Origin: Achatina immaculata
Taxonomy: Eukaryota; Mollusca; Gastropoda; Stylommatophora; Achatinidae
Direction: 5' to 3'
NCBI GenBank assembly: GCA_009760885.1
Contig: CM019708.1
Coordinates: 14,486,531-14,550,530 of the forward strand
Length of the DNA stretch: 64,000 nt
Below the pieces are notes generated by a model. That model searched no databases. It saw only the letters and a list, made by a program, of their open reading frames with translations, and was not told the origin of the DNA. Positions 44,313-57,009 of the stretch are shown piece by piece. The translations under genes and the position numbers were made by a program. Every line of letters begins with the position of its first letter. The first letter of the stretch is position 1.

Positions 44313-46137
44313 CACTCATTAAGATCATTTCTAACACTATCTAACAAGATACTTTTCGAACTACGTTGTTTTAGAACAAGATGGCTGGTGAGTCATGCGT
44401 TGAAAGACTGCTGGTTATTCTATGGATGCATATAGTTACAAGCAAGTAAATAATGAAAAAGGTTTCAGTTAAAGGATGAATTATTGCTAACTGGTTTTAA
44501 ATGGTAAGGAAGGGTGTTCCAGACCTGTACTGAGGAGTATGCAAGGCTTTTCTTGTACAGATCAAATGTGGGTGTAGGAAGAAGACAGTTTTTAAACGTT
44601 GGCTATGTTTAGTGTTATACGTAAACAGTGACCACAAGTAAGGCGGAGCATTGTGCGTCAGAATTCTGTGAACAAACTTAATTTTGCTAAGAAATGACTC
44701 TATATTTGAGAGGTAGAATTTTTAGTTTTTTTTATGCTGATCTGCAGTCTGTACTGGGTGTTTGCCACAAATAAGATTTAATGTTCGTTTGTGAAATGAG
44801 TGGAGCCTTTTTGTGTTTGAGACTGAGCATCCATTCCAGACTGTGGAAAAGTAATCTAAGTGTGTTTGTATATGTGATATATAGTTTATCTTTCCTGTGT
44901 CTTTGTCGATAAAGTGTTTAGTTTTGGCTAGTTGCTAAACCTTTTGTGCAATCATGTTTGTTAGGTTATGTACTTGAGAATTCCAAGTAAATGTTGATCA
45001 ATGATGAGTCCTACAGTCTTATGTTCATGAACATTTTCTATTGCCTTAATCCCAGCACAAAGCTGTTGTGAAGTTTTTATTGCAGTCTGCAGTTTCTGTC
45101 TTGTAGTGATGAGCATGGATTTTGATTTGTTGGTGTTTATCGACATACCATTTTTTGTTACTCCATTTAATCAAACATTTTATATCATTCTGGGGCGTTG
45201 TCTGTAGGTTATCGATGTCATAGTCACTACTGTAAACAGTGCAGTCATCAGCAAAAAGATCACATGAAGAGTGCTTTAAATGTAGTGGTAAATCGTTAAT
45301 ATAGATAATATAGCAAAGAGAAGAGAACCAAGAATGGATACTTGAGGAATGTCAATATCAACCACAGAAAAATCAGATATTTTGTTTCTAAAGCAAACTA
45401 CTTGTTTTCTACCTGAGAGAAAAGATGAAATAAATTTTGTTAGGTTGTAATGTAATCTATAACCTTCCAGCTTTTTTGCAAGAATTTCATGATCAGTCAT
45501 ATCGAAGGGTTTCTTGAAATCAACAAAGACACCACCACACAATTTATCATCATTTTTATTAGAGAACTAGTTTTCTGTCATTTTAGTTAGCGATGAGAGG
45601 CAGGAATGAATTGGTCTAAAACCTGACTGACTGTCTATTAGTAGATCGTTTTCCTGCATGTGTAGAAGTGTTAACTTTTGTATGTTTTTCAAGACGTTTA
45701 GATCATGCTGATAGAATGGATATATAGGTCTATAGTTTGAGAGGTCACTAGTCTGTCCAGATTTAAAAAGAGGAAATATTTTAGCGAGTTTAAAAGCCTC
45801 AGGGTAATAGTGTTTGTCAATGCACGAATAATATATGTATGTTAGAGTGTCTGTAATAACTAGTGCAGCATAGGGTAGACATTTGTTACTAACGTCATCA
45901 CATCCTGCTGAGACACTGTTCTTTAAAGATTAGGTATAGTTATAAACCTCACCGACTGTGAGGAAAGGAATTATTAATTGTTTTACGAATGTTTTTCACA
46001 TTTACTGTCGCTGTAAGTTTTCAAAACACTCAGGTCGCAATTAGGGATCGGTAATGAAGATTTTAGAATATTAATTTCTTCTCTAAAATGTTCACTGAAG
46101 TTAGTGCACGTATGGTCATCATTAGGTGTGTGTGGGT

Positions 46138-46140
46138 AAG

Positions 46141-46182
<42 letters not shown>

Positions 46183-49100
46183 TGCCTTTCACACCCTTGA
46201 GAGCATAGGCCATGGATAAAGGCTCTCCAGTCATCCCTGTTCTTGGAATTATTCTCTGCTTCCTTCCATGTGTATCCCTTGTCTCTGAGCACTGTCATAA
46301 TTTCTCTTCTCCAAGTAAGTCAAGGTCTTCCTTGTTTTTTATTTCATTGAGGATTCCGTGTCAGTACCTGTCTTGCTATGCTGGTGTCGGGTTTCATCAC
46401 AGTGTGGCCACTTCCTAGACATGATTTGTGGGTTCATAAGTTCTTGTCCTGCCCTTTCCCAGACCTCCTCGTTCCTGAACGTGTCCTGCTATTTAATGTT
46501 TAAAATCCTCCTCTAGTCCATTAATGTTTGTATCCTCTGTTGTATTGTCTTGGTCATAACCCATGTCTTTGAACCATATAGCTGGACAGCCTTTACTTTT
46601 GTATTGAAAAGCTTAAGTTTGGTTCTTGTTCTGATGTTGTTAGATGATCATATTTTGTTAAATTGGACAAATGATTCCTGTCCTTGATTATTCCAGCTTT
46701 GACATCTTTCTGTTCTGTCGTATTTATCCACTAAATATGTAAATTACTCTAATTCCTCAATTGGCACTCCTTCAATTACTATGAGGCTTTTGCTTGCAAT
46801 ATTACTTTTCATTATCTTTGTTTTTATCTGTTAATATATAGTCCCAGTTTAGCTGAATTCTTGCTTAAGATCTGAAGTCTCTCTTGCATTTGTGTGTGGC
46901 TGTGTCCCAGAAGTGACACATCATCTGCGAAGTCAAGATCTTCCAACTGGTTCCACAATGTCCATTGTATCCCATTTCTTTTCCCTTGTGTGGTAGTTTT
47001 CATGATCTAATCAATTGCTAGAAGAAAAAGGAATGGTGACAGCAGACATCCCTGCCGTACGCCTGTTTCCAGTTTAAAACTTTCAATGAGAGTTCCTCCA
47101 TGCACGATTCTACAAGCTGTTCCTTCATATATGGTCTTTATAAGCTTTGTTATCTTGGCTGGGATACTATAGTGTTCCAGTAGTTTCTATAGCATTCTAC
47201 GAGCTAAACTATAAAATGCCTTCTCGTAATCAACGAATGTAACTAACAGTGAAGAATTCCACTCCACTGACTGTTCTACTATTATATTGTAGCAATGTGG
47301 TCAGTACAGGATCTTCCTTGCCTGAAACCTGCTTGCTCTTCTCTTAGTTTACTATCTACTGATGTTTTAAATCTATTTAGCAAAATCCTGCTGAAGACCT
47401 TGCTGGGTATTGAGAGCATGGAGATGCCTTTACGGTACTTACATTCTAATAGATCTCTTTCTTAGGGAGTTTTATAAGATTGGCCTCCATCCAGTCCTAT
47501 GTGACCTTCTCTGCTTCTCAAATCCTGCTAAATAGTAAGAGTAATACTTCTGTTGTTATTTCTGTGTTCACTAAGAGCACTTCTGTTAAAATTCCACCTG
47601 AACCCGGTGCCTTATTTCTCTTCAACTCTGAGATAGTGTGTTCAATTTCGGCCTTGCTGGGTTGTTCTACATTGATGTCTGGAGCATTCTCTGTTAGTGG
47701 TATCTCCTCTGTTTCTGTCAGTGCTGGCCTATTTAGGATTCCCGGTGAAATATTCCACTCATCTTTGCATCTGCTCTTCTTCTGATATTACTACCTTACC
47801 TTCCTTGTTATTAATAGGCTTTTCTACACTACATGGTCTGTTTGCTAATTTCTTGGTGATTTCATACAGAGTTCTCATAGTTTTACCAGCTGTCTCTTCT
47901 GCCTGTCTCTCATTGTATTATCAAAATAGATCTGTCTGTCTTTCTTTATACTTTTTCTCACCTCTTTATGGGCCAAATTGTATTCTATCTGTGTTGAGGC
48001 CTTTGCTGCTCTTGTTTTACTGCCATTTATTTTTGCTTTCATTTCTGTCCTTCTGTCTATCTTCTTTAGTGTTTCCAATGTAATCCACTCTTTGTGCTGA
48101 GGTTTCTTAAATCCCACTGTCTCTTCACGTGATTTGCTCCACATTTCTCTAACACTATTCTACACAGTGTTCACATCCAGTGCATCTTCCTGCAGAACCT
48201 TAAATGTGCTATTCAGTTTCAGTTTAAAGTTCCAACAGTACCATATTGTATCTTTTCCTTGCCATGTCTGCTTTGTGGTGTTTCTTCAGTTTCATTCTCA
48301 GTTTAGCTATCAGTAGATGGTAGTCAGAAGCTACATCTGCACCTCGTTTCACTCTGACATCTTGCAATGTTCTGTGAAAGCTTCTACTGATACAAATATG
48401 GTCTATCTGGTTATCAGTGACATGATCTGTGATACCCACGTGGCTGTATAGTTTTATGTGGAAATATACTTTCTCCAATGAAAAGGTTGTTGAGCACGCA
48501 TAGTTCCGCTAGTCTTTCTCCATTTTCGTTCATTATTTCTATTCTAGTTTGACTCATTACTTTCTCATAATCTGTGTTTATCTTACCTACCTTTGCATTG
48601 GTGTCCCCCATTAGAACTATTTATGTGTTTGTTACCTTGTTGGTCTAGGATTTCCTGCAATTTGTTGTAGAATTTGTCCATTACTACATCTTCTGCATCA
48701 TTTGTTGGCGCATATACCTGGATGATATTCAACTTAATATCTTTCTTCTTTGTTGAGAAACAGGCTGTAATTAGCCTTGAGTTAACTGCCTCCCATCTCA
48801 TCAATGCTCTCTGAGACTCCCTGTATAGCATTAGTGCCACGCCCTCTGCGTTTGTTGCATCTGGGTCTTGGTGACCTGAAAATAGGATTGTCTCCCCTGT
48901 TGCTATTCTAAGCTTACTTTTTCCTGTGCAGTGTGTTTCGCTCAGCCCAAGTATCTTTATATTATATCTATTCATTTCTCTCGCTATCATGGCAGCCTTT
49001 CCACTTTCATACATTGTTCTAACATTCCAACATGCAGTGGTAAAGGCTTCTTTTCGGTTTTGACTGCACAAGATCATGCGCTCTGTTATCAGAATCCCAC

Positions 49101-49240
49101 ATCCAAGAGAAAGTTTTCTTGTTTTCCTCTCCGTGGTTCTGTAACGCTCCTCCTTAGTCGCCTCTTACGACGTACGTGGAATCTGGCAGTGATCCTATTC
49201 TTTTCTTCCCAGATCTGGGGCCCGGTGACCTTTCGGACGT
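46138..49240 (-). pseudogene. near-full-length RTE-like LINE (copy a), nested
   Basis: 3.1 kb, flanked by TGTGGGT at 46,131-46,137 and 49,241-49,247, a plausible target-site duplication. Minus-strand order: 5' leader with GTAAGAGGCGACTAAG; endonuclease start ACWNVRTMYESGKAAMIARE (48,9xx-49,040), ILGLSETHCTGKS, IIQVYAPTND, GDTNAKVGKI in place of the usual GDFN motif (about 48,600), and a downstream SDYHLL-type motif (about 48,320). A degenerate RT covers 46.4-47.9 kb. The C-terminus is TWRREIMTVLRDKGYTWKEA, then RDDWRAFIHGLCSQGCERQ-stop. The 3' tail is (GAT)n, seen as (ATC)n at 46,142-46,182. Length, single-ORF layout and a short-repeat tail fit the RTE clade. Frameshifts make it inactive. Confidence 0.82.
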
Positions 49241-49268
49241 TGTGGGTCGAGATTGCTTTCTTTTATTT

Positions 49269-52200
49269 CTTATCTTATATCTTATATCCTTCCCGTGCCG
49301 TTAAAGGTCACATAGGGCTCGCAAAGTAGTTCGCCAATTTTTCCTGTCTTCGGCGAGTCTTTCAACCTCATCAAAGGATTTTATGCCTGTTAATTTGGCC
49401 TCTCTTAACAATGTCCTCTTCAGAGTTTCACGTGGTCTGCCTCTTTTTCTTTGGCCTGTTGTGTTCCACTTGATAGCTTGTTTTGGGATCCTATGATCAT
49501 TTCTTCTCATCACATGACCAACATATGTCCATCTCTTTTTCCTGATCACCCATGAGATTGGTTGTTGTTCAGTCATCTGTCTTATCTCTGCATTATTCTT
49601 GAATTCGTTCCACTTGATGCCGAGTATTTTCCTTAGGCATTTGTTTTCAAAAGAGTTTAATTTCTTTCTATTTCTTTAGTTGTTTTCCAGCTTTCACATG
49701 CATAAATGATGGTGGATATTACATTTGAATTGAATAGTCTTAACTTGGTTTTTGTGCGTGTAACTTTTGAATTCCATATGTTCTCAAGATTCTTGAAGAT
49801 TGATGCTGCTTTTGCAATTCTGATCCTAATTTCCTTTCTAGTGTCACCATCCTGGTCTATGTAGCTGCCAAGGTATGCAAATTGATTGACTTCTTCAATA
49901 TCTGTCCCTTCTATGTGTATTTTTCCATTTTGATTAATGGGAACTTTCATTATTTTTGTTTTGTCCTAGTTAATTTCAAGTCCTATTTTGCTAGCCATTG
50001 AAGATAGGCTATCTGTTTTGTCTTGCATGGAATTCACATTATTACTGATAAGAGTTATGTCATCAGCAAAATCAAGATCTTCTAGTTGAGTCCCATGTAC
50101 CCAGTCAATACCTGTGTTACCTGTGCAGCATTTTTTTTATTATGAAGTCTATTGTAATCCCAAAAAGTAAAGGAGATAGTATACATCCTTGTTCACACCT
50201 GTTTCAATCTGGAACCATTCACTTATCCCTTCTTCTGTCTTGACTGTACAAACATATCCATTGTAGAAGTCCTTAATGATGTTGATAGTTTTAGATGGTA
50301 TTACATATAGACTTAAAATTCTCCACAGTGAATCTCTGTGTATGCTATCAAATGCCTTTTTAAAGTCTATGAAGTTCAGTATTAATGGTTTCTGCTTTTC
50401 AATATGTTCTTCAAGTATTACTCTTAGAGTAAAGATCTGGTCAAGACAGCTTCTCCCTTTTCGAAATCCTGCTTGTTCTTCTCTCATTGCAGTATCCACT
50501 ATATCTTTGAGTCTATTCAAAATGACCTTGCAAAATACTTTTGACACAACTGATATTAAGGTTACTCCTCTCCAGTTGTTACGGTCAATAAGGTTGCCTT
50601 TTTTGGTATTTTAACAATTATTCCTTTTTTCCAATTAGAAGGGACCTTCTCTTCTTTCCAAATCTTGTTAAACATTCTCTGTAGTTGTCTCATGTTGTCA
50701 CTATTGATAGCTTTTAGCATTTCGGCTGTTATTTCATCTTCACTTACAGCTTTGTTGTTAGCCATTTAATTCACTGCTGTTTCAATTTCATGCAATTTAA
50801 TTTCATCTAGGTTGACATTTAGTTGTGAGGCTGTTAAGTCAATTTCAAGGTTTAACAATTCTTTTGGGTGTAGTCGATTAAGTATTTCTTGGAAGTGTTC
50901 AGCCCATCTTTGCTTTTGGTCTTTATTTGATGTTAATAGGGTTCCAGTTTTGCTAAGTATTGGTCTTTCTTTAGATATAATAGTACCTGTTAGCTTCTTT
51001 TGTATGTTATATAAAGTTTTGCTGTCTCCTGTTTTTGCTGCTTTTTCTGCCTCTTTCGCCATATTGTCTATGTATTCTCTTTTATTCCTTCTAGCTGTAC
51101 TTTTTACTTTCTTGTCTATTTCTTTGTATATTGCTTTCGCTAGTTCTTTTCCAAGATCTGTTTTTGCATTCAACATGTCTAATTTGAATGCTCGTCTTTC
51201 ATGTATATACTTCCATGTTTATCTGATATCCATGAATGTTATTATTTTCTTCTTGTAGGCTGTGGCTGTTTATCTTTCTGTGTACTGATTTCTTGTGTTG
51301 GCTTTTCAATTTTAGTTTTATTTTCCCTATGCACAGGATGTGATCACTGTTGACATCTGCACCCCTATAAGACCTTAAATCCATCAGAGATGTTCTGTAT
51401 TGCTTTCTAATACAAAAATGATCTATCTGGTTTCTAGTTCTATCATCTGGAGATATCCAAGTTGTTTTATGTATCTCTGTGTGTGGGAATATTGTGCCTC
51501 CAATGACTGTGCCCTCTGTTAGACATATTTCAATTAATCTTTCTCCATTCTGATTAATCATGTCAATTCCTTCTTTCCCCATCACTTTTTCAACGTCGGT
51601 GTTATCTTTTCCTACCTTGACGTTGAAGTCCCCCATAGCAATTAGGATGTCGGGTTTAGGGACTTTGTTGATGATTTGTTGTAGTTGGTGATAGAAGTCG
51701 TCTTTCACATCATCATCTACATCATTCGTGGGTGCATAACACTGTATTATTGTCATTCTTCTGTGTCTTAGGTTGTATCGTGCTCTTATTATACGACTGT
51801 TTACTGGTTCTCATTCTACAAGGCTCTTTGCTGCTACATTTGATATAATAATACAGACCCCATCCCGGTTTTTACCATAATTTCTGACTGAATGTATTAT
51901 TAACTTACCGTTTTCCGCCGATCTTTTACCTGCTTTTGCCATCGCATTTCGCTGATGCCCAGTATGTCTAGATGGTATCTCTCCACTTCTTTGATGACCT
52001 GAGTAGTTTTTGTTGGTGCTGCCATCGTTCTCACATTCCAGAATCCAATCCTTGTGACATGCTTGGGGCCGACGAATGAGCTCTTCGGAGTTGGCATCCC
52101 TGATGCTCTGTTGGTTTCTCTGCGAGTTTCTGTAACGATATCTTTTTTCCTATCTGGAGTCGCCTCTAGATAGGTCCTAGGATAAGATTGTTAGCCTTAT

Positions 52201-52310
52201 GCCCAACTCCCGGTACATGATATGTAACAGATCAACGGAATTCTGCTGATTTCTGCACGCCGGCGAGAGCGTTAAAAAACGTCCGCCATCTTGCACGTCA
52301 CGCAGGAAGT
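49269..52310 (-). pseudogene. near-full-length RTE-like LINE (copy b, family 2), nested
   Basis: 3.04 kb on the minus strand. Endonuclease begins HVTRIGFWNVRTMAAPTKTT (about 52,060) with ILGISEMRW, YAPTNDVDDD, AMGDFNVKVG (about 51,630) and GADVNSDHILCIGKI (about 51,340). A linker follows (50,766-51,176). RT has EEQAGFRKGRSCLDQIFTLR, FIDFKKAFDSIHRDSLWRIL (50,3xx-50,490) and [11 protein letters not shown] (about 50,050). The C-terminus is RKKRWTYVGHVMRRNDHRIP, then RKRGRPRETLKRTLLR and [12 protein letters not shown] (49,301-49,576). The 3' tail is (ATAAGAT)n. Only a few lesions are visible (a stop near VE-stop-EPVNSR at about 51,810, plus frameshifts), so it is relatively young but inactive. 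No clear target-site duplication was seen. Confidence 0.85.
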
Positions 52311-52889
52311 ACAAGAGTATTAATCGCTTTCTAAATTGATTTACTATCAGTTTGGTCTTTCACTAAATTTCTGAAGTAATTTTTCTTCTCCTGCCTGATT
52401 AAATACTGCAGCTTATTCCTAAGTGAACGATAGCTACTGAAATGTATGCTTTTATGAGCTTCATCCCGTTTCCTCATGAGTTGCAAAATATCAGGAGTTA
52501 TCCACATGGATTTTGTTACGTGTTTTACTCTCATTTCTTTGATGGGGCCATGCTTGTCAAAAATATTCTGAAATATCTCGATCCAGTATTCATAGCCTCA
52601 TCTGGATTTGTTAACTGGAAAACGTACGTAAGAGGCCAAGCTTTTAGATTAGTTAAAAATAATTCCAAGTTAAAGTTTTTAAAGCTCCTACATTTTATGC
52701 TGGTATGTTTGTGTTTAGGCATTTTATACCCGTTATGCGACCACGTACAGCAGACCGGGTAGTGATCACTCAGCGACACATGAGGGACAAAACATTCAGT
52801 GATGTTTCCTGGATGAGCCACATATATGTGATCTATTTATGTTGATGATAATTCAGTTACCCTAGTAGGTTTGTTTACAGTTTAGTAGA

Positions 52890-52894
52890 AGTTG

Positions 52895-52934
<40 letters not shown>

Positions 52935-53096
52935 TGAAGGAAAAGGCGAGAAATAGAGAGAGGGAGAGAGAAAGGCACACAGACAAAAAAGAGAGAGACA
53001 GAGAGAGAAAGAGAGGGAAATAAAGAGAAGGGGAGAAGATATATATATATATGTATATATATTGTGGAAAACCCCTATATATATATTGTGGAAAAC

Positions 53097-53174
<78 letters not shown>

Positions 53175-53190
53175 AAGAAAGAGAGTGAGA
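52890..53190. repeat. compound (GA)n/(TA)n microsatellite with a 22-bp duplication
   Basis: GA-rich tracts at 52,896-53,035 and 53,150-53,172 flank (TA)n at 53,040-53,150. The word TATATATTGTGGAAAACCCC occurs twice in tandem near 53,060-53,100. Confidence 0.9.
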
Positions 53191-53199
53191 ATGAACAAG

Positions 53200-54610
53200 G
53201 TCGCATTATTAAACAGTTAAAGAACTATCTCCACAAAACCTTTTTATATCTTAACTCTTATCCTTCAACTTCTGCGCTAGCAGACATTAAACATTAACGT
53301 GATTTCAGTGTAGTAGGCAAACTACCAAAGAGGGATGACGTCAGAGATTGCGGGAACTGGAGAGGCATTACCCTACTGCCACTCACAAGTAAAGTATTCT
53401 GCAGAATAATCATCAACAGAATTGTACCAGCACTTGAGGGAAAACTTCGGAAAGAGCAGGCAGGATTTAGGAAAGGAATTTCATGCATAGACCACATATT
53501 TGTACTTAGACAAATATTAGAACAGGCAAATGAGTGGCATAGCACAACATATGCATTGTTTATAGATTTTGAGAAAGCCTTTGACAGTGTCAACAGAGAT
53601 GCACCGTGGAAAATCCTAAGATGGCATGGCCTCCCCCATAAGATAGTTAATGTAATCAAAGCCCTATTTGAGGGTTTTCAGTGCAAAGTTATCTGTGGAG
53701 AACATACCTCCAGCAGCTTTAGGGTACAAACAGGAATGAAGCAGGGATGTGTACTATCACCAACATTATTTATCTTGGCAGTAGACTGGTTAATGAAGGA
53801 GGCAACATCAGACAAACGCAGAGGATTACAATGGACCCTTGACACAGTGCTGGAGGACCTTGACTTTGTGGTCGACATTTGTCTACTATCAAGCAGCCAC
53901 AAAGAAATGCAAGATAAAATAAACAAGCTAACTCAGAATGCAAACAACATAAGACTAAAGATCAATGTAGGAAAGACAAAGTTAATGAACCAAAATGCGA
54001 ACAATAGAAATGTACTGAGAGTAGACAGCAAGTTAGTGGAGGAAGTCAATGAATTTGTATACCTTGGCAGTAAAGTAGTAGAAAATGGAGACACCACAGG
54101 GGACATCAACAGCAGACTTACTAGAGCAAACCAGGCATTTGCAGTGCTGCAGACTATATGAAAATCTAAAAAACTAAGTATGAATACGAAAATCAAGATA
54201 TTTGGAAAATTACCAAAAACCATAGAAAACAAGTTGAATTCTTTCCAGACTATAATGTTTACGAAGAATTAGAAAAATATTTTGGCCAAACACCATAAGA
54301 AATAACATCTTGTTGGCAGAAATGCAGATGAAGCCACTGACAGCAATTATTGAGGAAAGACGCTGGCCATGGTTGGGACATGTGCTCCGAATGACTGACA
54401 ACTCACTACCAAAAATAGCACTAAGATGGACACCACAGGGGAACAGAAGTAAGGGTAGACCAAAAGAGACATGGAGAAGAACAACATAGAGGATGTTGAG
54501 CAATAGAGGGCTCACCTAGACAAGAGCAGAAAAAAGGCAAAGGACAGGCATTTGTGGAAAACCCATGCGGAAGCCCCATGTGCCCTGGGCACTTAAGGTT
54601 CAGAGAAAGA
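53200..54610 (+). pseudogene. RTE-like LINE family 3, RT portion
   Basis: Plus strand: KLPKRDDVRDCGNWRGITLL (about 53,320), LRKEQAGFRKGISCIDHIFV (about 53,450), FIDFEKAFDSVNRDAPWKIL (about 53,560), VQTGMKQGCVLSPTLFILAV (about 53,730), then LDFVVDICLLSSSHKEMQ (about 53,865), VGKTKLMN and EVNEFVYLGSKVVENGDTTG. The C-terminus WLGHVLRMTDNSLPKIALRW-type region ends near 54,600. The catalytic motif reads FVVD where the family has F/YADD, so it could not have been active in this form. The upstream endonuclease is absent, so it is 5'-truncated. A relative tail is at 35,787. Confidence 0.85.
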
Positions 54611-54631
54611 GAGAGAGTGTAGTAGTCATAT

Positions 54632-54670
<39 letters not shown>
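54611..54670. repeat. (GA)n microsatellite
   Basis: GA tract directly at the LINE 3' end, immediately before duplication copy B. Confidence 0.9.
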
Positions 54671-54673
<3 letters not shown>

Positions 54674-54684
54674 GTATTGTAAAC

Positions 54685-56782
54685 TTACTCCTTAAATTCA
54701 ACTCTGTCAATCTCATTATCTTTGTTTTTATCGGCAAGAACAAAGACTGCATCTATGTCAGCCTTGTTGATTTCCTTATCTCCGTTCCGGTCAAACAGAT
54801 CAAAAATGACAGTCTCGTGGCCTATGTAAACATATATAAGAAGCTACATATAACAATATGTAAATTTCGCGAATAATCAAGATAAAATATAAAATGAGAA
54901 ACTAATTTGCCTCAAACCTGGAAACGTCTAGAGTAGTAACAGTGTTACGGTTTATGACAGCTGAGTCACAATAGCCAGACTAGCGAGGACGTGAGACAAC
55001 ATGGAAGAAAGATTGTCATGTACACTATTTTATAATAGACATGAAGATTTTCTGCTACACTATCATGTGGTGGAAAAAAGATTGTTTTATGTACCATCAC
55101 TATGAAATAGAAGGAAAGATTTATTATTCTACCAACATGATAAAAGACGGTAGGATATTTTGTATAGAGTAACAACACGACAAAAGACAGAATGAAGATT
55201 TTCTAGTGTACTATAATGAAAGACTGAAAGAGCCAGAACTCCAGGTCAATCTTAATGAATCAGAATTTCTCATGTTTTAATTCTTATCATGTTATCTAAA
55301 CGTCAGACAAGTAGATGACTCTTTCATTAAAAAAATGTTGTGAGTAAAATAGTCGTATCAGTTATTTCTTTCTCTCTCAACAATTGAAATTTACACCTAC
55401 AATACATGCTCTTTCTTGATAGAACACTGTACTTGTATATACTCTGCATTTGTTGTGTAGTTTTAGGAGGTTTATTCTGTTACATTTCTTAAAGCGTAAA
55501 AGTTTGTAAAATGTATGGACAATTAATTTAAACTATAAAAGTATCTAAAAGTATCTTAAATACCACGATCAAATTCTTCTCAATTCCCTTGTGTAAATAG
55601 AACATTAACAAAATAGTGAAAACAAGAACTAGTTATTATTAGTAATGTCTAACATGGGATAAGAAATTTTTAATATTACTGGTATTACGACGTATTACGG
55701 ATTTAGATGCAGTAGTGAACTTTATAATCTCAGCATACCTTTAAAAGCTGGGTCAACTTTGTCCAGTGAGGCTGTGAATTCTGCGAGACTGATTTCTCCA
55801 TCCTTATCAGTGTCATAAGTCTGGTCAAAGAAAAGTTTAGTTTAGACATGGGGATACAAGACGAGTACTGTTTCATAACGCATTGATTAAACAGAAATCT
55901 TATCTTATATCTTATATCCTTCCCGTGCCGTTAAACGTCACATAGGGCTCGCAAGGTAGTTCGCCAAGGTTTCCTGTCTTCGGCGAGTCTTTCAACCTCA
56001 TCAAGGGATTCTGTGCCTGTTAATTTGGCCTCTCTTAACAATGACCTCTTTACAGTTTCCCGTGACCGGCCTTTTTTTCTTCGGCCTGTTGTGTTCCACG
56101 TGATAGCTTGTTTTGGGATGCTATGATCGTTTTTTTTTTTTTTTGCTTAAAGTGACCAACATATATCCATCTCCTTTTCCTGGTCACCCAAGAGACTGGC
56201 TGTTGTTCGCTCACCTGTCTTATCTCTGGATTGTCCTGGATTTCGATCCACTTGATGCCGAGTATTTTCCTGAATCATTTGTTTTCAAAAGAGTTTAATT
56301 TCGTTTCTATTTTTTTGGTTGTTTTCCAGCTTTCACATGCATAAATGAGGGTGGATATTACATTTGAATTGAATAGTCTTAACTTGGTTTCTGTGCTTTT
56401 ACTAACTTGGTTTCTGTGCTTTTAACTTTTGAATTCCATATGTTCTCAAAATTCTTGAGGGTCAGTGCTGCTTTTTAAATTCGAATTCTAAGTTCCCTTC
56501 TGGTGTCACCGTCCTGGTTTTTGCAGCTGCCAAGTTATGTAAATTGATTTGACTTCTTCAATATCTGTCCTTTCTATGTGTATTTTTCCATTTTGATTAA
56601 TGGGAAATTTCATTATTTTTGTTTTGTCCTTGTTAATTTCAAGTCCTATTTTGCTAGCAAGTGAAGACAAGCTATCTGTTTTTTCTTGCATGGAATTCAC
56701 ATTATTACTGATAAGAGTTATGTCATCGGGAAAAACTGCAGGATATAGACAGACAGACAGAAAGACAGACAGACAGACAGAC

Positions 56783-56858
<76 letters not shown>

Positions 56859-57009
56859 GGAATACCAGACAATAATTCTCTAATTCAGTTTTAGAGATCT
56901 CTCCACTTTTGTCAACGTCAAAATCATCGAACAGTTTAGCAAAGACTGCATCTGGCTGCTGGGTCAAGGTCATGGCGGGCAGAAGGATCAAAATGGCGTA
57001 GACTAACAT
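54685..57009 (-). CDS. secreted EF-hand calcium-binding protein, three coding exons
   Basis: Coding exons on the minus strand: 57,009-56,866 (144 nt), 55,820-55,739 (82 nt) and 54,821-54,685 (137 nt). All have AG/GT borders and compatible phases (0, then a Gly codon split 1+2), giving 120 residues and a stop. The product starts with a hydrophobic signal peptide ([18 protein letters not shown]). Four 12-residue EF loops follow: [36 protein letters not shown] and [12 protein letters not shown]. Loop 3 has Asp at position 12 and lacks the usual Gly at position 6. Function inferred from the fold: a small extracellular or secretory-pathway calcium binder; its partner is unknown. The ATG lies four bases after a good acceptor (CCCCGTTATCTTAG), consistent with an upstream UTR exon. 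The donor of the first coding exon (GTATTC) is weak and abuts a (GATA)n tract. Paralogue A is broken. Confidence 0.85.
55893..56740 (-). pseudogene. RTE-like LINE family 2 fragment in an EF-hand intron
   Basis: 5'-truncated copy on the minus strand. It starts in RT at [20 protein letters not shown] (family: FADD) with [20 protein letters not shown], and runs to the C-terminal RALCDV-type end and (ATAAGAT)n tail at 55,893-55,920. It lies between coding exons 1 and 2 of the EF-hand gene, in the same strand orientation. It is absent from the matching position of copy A (24,660), so it inserted after the duplication or was lost there. Confidence 0.82.
56741..56858. repeat. (GACA)n/(GATA)n microsatellite at a splice donor
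   Basis: About 28 tetranucleotide units. On the minus strand the (ATCT)n begins only a few bases after the donor GT (56,865-56,864) of the first coding exon. Confidence 0.9.

Larger units (their letters stand above)
43970..52870 (-). pseudogene. CR1/Jockey-like LINE interrupted by two RTE-like elements
   Basis: Host pieces are 43,970-46,137, 49,241-49,268 and 52,310-52,870, all minus strand. The 3' piece holds the 3' UTR, LITTRQKLQTAIKTSQQLCA (45,0xx), an RT motif FADDC (about 45,240), VFVDFKKPFDMTDHEILAKK (45,42x-45,535) and the RT entry. The 5' piece holds VKHVTKSMWITPDILQLMRK (52,4xx) and VSLSDHYPVCCTWSHNG (52,7xx). Comparison with 37,480-37,600 shows that removing the two inserts restores a continuous order. 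A short (TA)n tract lies at about 44,264-44,310. The element is dead through stops and insertions. Confidence 0.82.

Noticed and set aside
48224..49077. A host gene resembling a craniofacial-development-type endonuclease protein
   Set aside because: The fold match is to the endonuclease of RTE-like LINEs, with RT and a LINE tail downstream in the same element. Such protein names in databases usually derive from LINE sequence.
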